Assembly (NCBI RefSeq): GCF_001277345.1
Contig: NZ_LIUT01000001.1
Span: forward strand, 491,323 to 555,322
Source: Paenibacillus solani
GTDB taxonomy: Bacteria > Bacillota > Bacilli > Paenibacillales > Paenibacillaceae
DNA: 64,000 nucleotides
Direction: 5' to 3'
Below are positions 59,958-64,000 of the stretch, piece by piece. Numbering within the stretch: position 1 is the stretch's first letter; each line of letters opens with the position of its first letter. The translations under genes and the position numbers were made by a program. Under the pieces are notes generated by a model. It saw only the letters and a list, made by a program, of their open reading frames with translations. It did no database searches and was not told the DNA's origin.

Positions 59958-62090
59958 ATGCTAAATGCGCTGGACATCATCACTGCCTTTCGCCGAGGGG
60001 ATGAAACGGTGGTTCAAACCTATCCTTGGCTGACGAAGCTGGTATCGGCCGAGGAACGAATCGTGAATCTGGAACGGATTTCGTCCATTGGGCAACTGGC
60101 CGATGCAAACCCGGTCTTGGATTATGTAGAGCGCACGTTGAAAATACTGGATTCGCTGCCTGTTTCCTATTGGGTTAAAGAGCTGCTTGAAGAAGTGCTG
60201 GTATGGGCAGAAACAGCCAAAGGTGGGACTGTACGGGAACGTCTTCGCTGGCAGCTGTCAGAGATCAATATGTTCCTGCATAATATCGGCTCTGCCCAGC
60301 TATATGAGCGACATATCCGGGACTCTAAGGGCGCTTTGACTCCTCATGAAAAGATGGTGCATACCCTTATTCTTACCCATGGGCTGGTAGGACAACACAT
60401 TCGAGGGGAAGTAGCCTTCGAGGAAAACCTGCCGTTGCTGAAATTGACAGAGGGGGGGCTGCTGAGCGCGGATGAGCTCATCCGGCTGTTGGTTTCTTTA
60501 AATCACTGTATTATCGGTGCGGTATCAGAGGATCTGTGGTATTCCGTTATGGAGGAGGTCGAGTCGCTCATTCGCAGTCTGGCTTCGGGAATTGTGCCTG
60601 ACAAATGGACTTACGAAGAACGGCTGCGCCGACTCCGGTCGGCTTCCATTGCACGCGGTGAGGATTTTGATAATGTGTTACAGGGAATTCAGAGGGAGGC
60701 CGATCTCGACTATGGCCTGAATGGATTTCTGGACATAACGCTCTGGTACGTGGAGGCCGCACTACAGGATTATTCGCTGGAAGAGTTCATGAAGGTCCTT
60801 CTGCTTGCTCTTCATTCGGATAGATGGGGAAAAGGTCAGAACGATGCGGAGGAACAGGATGACTACATGTCTACAGATCGGGTGAGTCACCTAAGCTTTG
60901 AACCCTTGATGAACGATATGTACTACGATTACAAAGGTGTTAAGAAGTTGAATGTATACAAAAAGAGAATGATTGAGCAGTACTTGCAACAATTGGATTG
61001 GAGAGCTTGTCTTCATGGGCCTGTAATGGCCAATCCGCATTTAACCCACCGGTTGGAACGAAAACCGGAGCTGCCGGATACGGCTTTCTTTACCTTCCAG
61101 TTCTCCCAAGCAGCAGAGAAACTCATTGAATTCTGTATCGAAGCGGAAAAGTCCCCGCTCTATGAGAAAGCGGTACTGCTGCTGTTCGACCTCTTCGGCT
61201 TGCGCCGGGATGCTTACGATCGGTTTCATAATGAGGAAAGTTATTTAAGTGATATGAACAGCACGGGAGATTATAAGAAAGTGATTCTGGATTATATCAC
61301 GGGAACGGTAGTGCTGGATATCGGTCCAGGGGGCGGAGTGCTGCTTGACCTGATCGAAGAACGCCTGCCGCAGGTACGGCCTGTCGGGATCGATATCTCC
61401 TCAAATGTGATCGAAGCGCTGGAGAAACGCAAGCGACTGGAACAAAAGGCATGGACGGTGATGAAAGGAGACGCGCTTAAACTCAAGGATTATGTTAAGC
61501 CGGGTAGTGTGGATACGGTCATCTTTTCTTCCATTTTGCACGAATTATATTCCTATATTGAGAGGGAGGGTTCCCGTTTCAATACGGCGACCATCGAGGC
61601 TGCATTAGCCAGCGCCTACGAGGTGCTCGCACCTGGGGGCCGCATCATTATCCGGGATGGGATTATGACCGAGCCGAGCGACAGTTGGAGAAGAATACGA
61701 TTTCTGGAGTCGGACGGACTGGAGTGGTTAAAGCGGTATGCTGCCGATTTCAAAGGCAGAGTTATTACCTACGACCAAGTGGATGAGTCGGAAGTACGTA
61801 TGCCTATCAATGATGCGATGGAGTTCCTGTATACCTATACTTGGGGTACTGAAGCTTATGTTCACGAGGTTCAGGAGCAGTTCGGCTATTTCACCCCTAC
61901 GGAATATGTAGAGTGCATACGCAGGACGCTGGGTGCCGAAGCGATCATTCGCGTGCAGCAGCACTATCTGCAAGAAGGCTATACCGAGGCATTGGCTAAG
62001 CGCGTTGAGTTTATGGACGACGAAGGCATGCCAGTGCAGCTGCCTGACAGTACATGCCTATTTGTTATTGAGAAGCCAGCCTGCTTGTAA
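59958..62090 (+). CDS. Class I methyltransferase with a large unknown N-terminal domain
   Basis: This 710-residue soluble protein has a C-terminal SAM-dependent methyltransferase domain (about 430-640) with motif I VLDIGPGGGVLLDLIE (452-467), the acidic VGIDISSNVIEAL, and LAPGGRIIIRDG. The first 430 residues are mostly helical and match no domain I know. They contain Trp-rich helices such as WVKELLEEVLVWAE and a tract LSFEPLMNDMYYDYKGVKKLNVYKKRM just before the catalytic part. The last 70 residues carry YFTPTEYVECIRRTLGA. The substrate is unknown. RBS GCGGAGG lies ahead of the ATG at 59958. Flanking genes give no clue, and it has its own terminator. Confidence 0.82.
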   Translation: MLNALDIITAFRRGDETVVQTYPWLTKLVSAEERIVNLERISSIGQLADANPVLDYVERTLKILDSLPVSYWVKELLEEVLVWAETAKGGTVRERLRWQLSEINMFLHNIGSAQLYERHIRDSKGALTPHEKMVHTLILTHGLVGQHIRGEVAFEENLPLLKLTEGGLLSADELIRLLVSLNHCIIGAVSEDLWYSVMEEVESLIRSLASGIVPDKWTYEERLRRLRSASIARGEDFDNVLQGIQREADLDYGLNGFLDITLWYVEAALQDYSLEEFMKVLLLALHSDRWGKGQNDAEEQDDYMSTDRVSHLSFEPLMNDMYYDYKGVKKLNVYKKRMIEQYLQQLDWRACLHGPVMANPHLTHRLERKPELPDTAFFTFQFSQAAEKLIEFCIEAEKSPLYEKAVLLLFDLFGLRRDAYDRFHNEESYLSDMNSTGDYKKVILDYITGTVVLDIGPGGGVLLDLIEERLPQVRPVGIDISSNVIEALEKRKRLEQKAWTVMKGDALKLKDYVKPGSVDTVIFSSILHELYSYIEREGSRFNTATIEAALASAYEVLAPGGRIIIRDGIMTEPSDSWRRIRFLESDGLEWLKRYAADFKGRVITYDQVDESEVRMPINDAMEFLYTYTWGTEAYVHEVQEQFGYFTPTEYVECIRRTLGAEAIIRVQQHYLQEGYTEALAKRVEFMDDEGMPVQLPDSTCLFVIEKPACL

Positions 62091-62115
62091 ACACTGCGGT
62101 GAGCTGGAACGTAAA

Positions 62116-62160
62116 AAGGACCCGTACGCAAATATGGCGTGAACGGGTCCTTATTTATTT
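62116..62160. terminator. Terminator of the large methyltransferase gene
   Basis: AAGGACCCGT (62116-62125) pairs with ACGGGTCCTT (62143-62152), followed by ATTTATTTT. A second hairpin, TGCCGGC with GCCGGGGCA (62160-62181), may serve the convergent cyclophilin gene. Confidence 0.85.
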
Positions 62161-62199
62161 TGCCGGCAAAACTGCCGGGGCATGGTATCCCATTAATAC

Positions 62200-62922
62200 T
62201 TATTGCTTCTCGAGTTCCGGATAATCCTTGCCGAGTGTATCGACCGTCACTTTCTTCATGACGGGAATCTCAAGCGGCATATCCATCTGATCCCGCTCCA
62301 GGTTTACGATTTCTTCTGCTGTTTCCATACCTTCGTTCACTTTTCCGAACGAAGCATATTGGGTATCCAGTGAAGGTGCATCCGCAACCATAATGAAGAA
62401 TTGGGAACCGGCGGAATTAGGATCCTGCGCCCGTGCCATGGACAATACACCTTTCGTATGTTTCAGGTCATTCTGAAAGCCGTTGGATGTAAATTCTCCG
62501 GCAATGGCGTACCCGGGTCCACCTGTTCCTTTTCCATCAGGGTCACCGCCCTGAATCATGAAGCCGGGGATGACGCGGTGAAAGCCTGTCCCATCATAGA
62601 ACCCTTTTTTCACCAGAGAGATGAAATTATTGACTGTGTTTGGGGCCACTTCCGGATAAAGCTCCAGTTTAATCGTTTTGCCACTGTCCATTTCAATCGT
62701 GACAATCGGGTGACTGGCGTTCGGATCTGGAACATTCTCCTTGACCTCGGTGTCCTTCGGCGGTTCAGCTTCAGGTGCGACCGCGCCGTTCGTGGAGCCT
62801 GTTCCACCGTTTGTGCCGTTTTCAGTTCCCTTGTCATTCTGACCACATGCCGACAGCACCAGCAGCAGACCCATCATGACAAACAGAATCGGCATCCAGC
62901 GTTTTCTACGCTTCAACATCAT
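62200..62922 (-). CDS. Cyclophilin-type peptidyl-prolyl isomerase lipoprotein
   Basis: This 240-residue precursor has a lipoprotein signal with lipobox VLSAC (Cys26), a Gly/Thr/Asn-rich linker, and a cyclophilin domain (about 70-235) that interconverts cis and trans proline bonds. The catalytic Arg-Phe segment is FHRVIPGFMIQGGDP, followed by GSQFFIM, and the usual active-site Trp near the end is absent, as in many bacterial cyclophilins. It should help fold proteins on the outer face of the membrane. AGGAGG lies 5-8 bases before two adjacent ATGs (62922, 62919); either could be the start. Confidence 0.9.
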   Translation of the reverse strand: MMLKRRKRWMPILFVMMGLLLVLSACGQNDKGTENGTNGGTGSTNGAVAPEAEPPKDTEVKENVPDPNASHPIVTIEMDSGKTIKLELYPEVAPNTVNNFISLVKKGFYDGTGFHRVIPGFMIQGGDPDGKGTGGPGYAIAGEFTSNGFQNDLKHTKGVLSMARAQDPNSAGSQFFIMVADAPSLDTQYASFGKVNEGMETAEEIVNLERDQMDMPLEIPVMKKVTVDTLGKDYPELEKQ

Positions 62923-63025
62923 TGACTCCTCCTGTGCTATTGCTAATCAATTATTGCTTGTTCATTCTGTATTCTATCTTATCACAGGTTGGACAAGTAC
63001 TGAAAATCGAATAACAGGAGTATAT

Positions 63026-63088
63026 ATGAATCAAAAGCATCTTGCGTCGAACCATCTGGACAGACAGCCCCGATGGGAGAGATTGTGA
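63026..63088 (+). CDS. Possible 20-residue ORF
   Basis: ATG 63026 is preceded by AGGAG at a five-base spacing and opens a 20-codon frame ending at TGA 63088. The peptide begins MNQKHLASNHLDRQP and is basic and hydrophilic. No family is recognised, and a frame this short with a good ribosome site can arise by chance. Confidence 0.25.
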   Translation: MNQKHLASNHLDRQPRWERL

Positions 63089-63097
63089 GAGAGACAA

Positions 63098-63128
63098 GCG
63101 TCCAGACTTGTAAACAGACCTGGACGCT
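63098..63128 (-). terminator. Probable terminator of the 129-residue hypothetical gene
   Basis: AGCGTCCAG (63098-63106) and CTGGACGCT (63120-63128) are perfect 9-bp arms. On the minus strand they lie 30 bases after the stop and are followed by TTGTCTCTCTC. Confidence 0.65.
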
Positions 63129-63157
63129 GCAGGATAGGAGTGAACTTGCAATAGATT

Positions 63158-63547
63158 TCACTTCACAGGGAAGATACCCTCCACTTTGTTTAAAGGGAGC
63201 AGAATTCGAGAACGATTCTTGTCCTTTGCGAGCAGCTCGATATAATCGGACCCGATTTTGACAAGCCGGATTTGGTTGAAGGCAGCGCGGGTAGGGAAGG
63301 TGGTCCTTACACCTACCAGTGTTGTCTTACCCGGCGACTTGACATCGAATACGCGAATCGAATTCAGGCTTTGGGGAACGAAGAGCTCTCCATGAACCTT
63401 GATGAAATTCTTCGGGAATACCCGCTGCAATCGTCCGGGTTCCAGACCGGTGTTCGGCGCATTGACTTCTACCAGATGTCCGATTAAGGAAGACAAGCGA
63501 CGCTGCAGTGTGAGTTCATGATTTCGGGGGATTCGCAATCCTTTCAT
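63158..63547 (-). CDS. Hypothetical protein with repeated small beta-barrel pattern
   Basis: This 129-residue basic protein has two segments that look like small SH3/Sm-like barrels: LSSLIGHLVEVNAPNTGLEPGRLQRVFPKNFIKV and FNQIRLVKIGSDYIELLAKDKNRSRILLPLNKVEGI. The 'IGHLVEV...KIGSDYIEL...LPLNKVEGI' pattern resembles the DUF2642/YuzF-type and CotO-like spore-associated domains of bacilli, but I cannot assign a family. There is no signal peptide. The ATG at 63547 follows AAGGATGA at a normal spacing. A role in spores is speculation. Confidence 0.65.
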   Translation of the reverse strand: MKGLRIPRNHELTLQRRLSSLIGHLVEVNAPNTGLEPGRLQRVFPKNFIKVHGELFVPQSLNSIRVFDVKSPGKTTLVGVRTTFPTRAAFNQIRLVKIGSDYIELLAKDKNRSRILLPLNKVEGIFPVK

Positions 63548-63795
63548 GAGGCATCATCCTTCCAGTTCATATGGTGTAGTGTATGTTGGAAGGTATGACT
63601 TAGGTGAAAGAGAAGAATTCATCATTCATACCATGGAAATGTAAAATTGATGCTCTAGTCAGATTGTGGTAATCTCCTTAACTTGCGTCCTGTTTCTATT
63701 AAATTTTAATGGCATGACGGTAAGGATGGTATAAGAGCTGATAGCTTGACCCATACTGTTTTACTATAAAGCTGGTTGTATGGGAGGCCAATAGG

Positions 63796-63903
63796 ATGGA
63801 AAGAAAAGGGAATGTGTTGACAGCACTCATATGGGGAACGTTGATAGGGATTCTGCTGTGGATGTCGATTCTCGGCTGGTTGGATATCCTCTTTGGGAAA
63901 TAG
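63796..63903 (+). CDS. Small single-helix membrane protein (35 residues)
   Basis: ATG 63796 opens a 35-codon frame with GGGAGG (63782-63787) eight bases ahead. The peptide has a short charged N-terminus (MERKGN), then one long hydrophobic helix with two GxL/WG motifs and several Trp, and ends GK. Its composition is that of a genuine small membrane protein. I do not recognise a named family, and the neighbours give no function. Confidence 0.6.
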   Translation: MERKGNVLTALIWGTLIGILLWMSILGWLDILFGK

Positions 63904-63926
63904 AACGAACATACCGAAAAAGGAAA

Positions 63927-64000
63927 GGGGCTGTCCCATAAGTAGGTTTGCTCACTTGACGGACAGTTCGTCAGATAAAAAAATGCGTCAAATGAAGAAA
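63927..64000. mobile_element. Possible insertion-sequence end cut by the window edge
   Basis: The sequence GGGGCTGTCCCATAAGTAGG at 63927-63946 has the look of the terminal inverted repeats of IS1182/IS4-like elements in Paenibacillus, which often begin GGGGCTGTC. No transposase is visible before the window ends, so the call rests on this motif alone. The same motif also occurs as a stand-alone remnant in such genomes. Confidence 0.35.

Overview
This is a chromosomal stretch from a Gram-positive, endospore-forming member of the Bacillota, most likely Paenibacillus or a close relative. The signs are strong AGGAGG-type ribosome sites with frequent GTG/TTG starts, dense U-tailed terminators, a perfect CcpA cre box, a KinB-like sporulation-type kinase, a ComP/ComA-like pair, the futalosine route to menaquinone, a GH5-CBM_X2-CBM46 cellulase and a large surface protein with a copper-amine-oxidase-N stalk domain. 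The genus is inferred from gene content and base composition; no rRNA or tRNA gene is present to confirm it. I see no prophage or CRISPR array, and only a possible insertion-sequence end at the right edge.

Layout. 1-6.3 kb: a DUF4256 protein, a drug-type MFS exporter, a leucine-rich-repeat protein, an Erm 23S rRNA methyltransferase with a clear leader-peptide attenuator, and an APH-fold phosphotransferase. 6.3-14 kb: a hybrid histidine kinase, a secreted endoglucanase under a cre box, and a 1174-residue surface protein of eight repeats behind an ECF-type promoter. 14.6-28.1 kb: four transport modules (MacB-like ABC pair with a coiled-coil permease; BmrCD-like heterodimeric exporter; 14-helix MFS pump with divergent LysR regulator; ABC-2/DUF990-type exporter of two permeases and one ATPase). 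28.3-34.2 kb: a TPR protein, a MetNIQ-type methionine importer and peptidase T. 34.3-36.6 kb: an AraC regulator divergent from a GH4 alpha-galactosidase.

36.8-43.8 kb is a signalling island: a KinB-like kinase, a divergent PAS-domain kinase with a ComA-like response regulator, a 40-residue ORF and a chemoreceptor. A 16-bp palindrome resembling the B. subtilis ComA box lies upstream of the PAS kinase and again upstream of the small ORF, which suggests an autoregulated two-component system with a local target. 44-55 kb: alanine dehydrogenase, RluF-type pseudouridine synthase, YpsA, a lipoprotein, an ECF sigma factor with a membrane partner, a LURP/tubby-like protein, Mug glycosylase, MqnD/MqnB, a TetR regulator and a GntR-ABC operon. 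55-64 kb: CwlK peptidase, PatB-type C-S lyase, an AEC permease, an SDR oxidoreductase, a 710-residue methyltransferase of unknown substrate, a cyclophilin lipoprotein and small proteins.

The two strongest observations are (i) the erm leader, where a 10-residue peptide ending in Arg-Ile-Arg is encoded by RNA that is almost fully complementary to the erm ribosome-binding site, and (ii) the repeated ComA-box-like operator flanking the kinase/regulator pair.
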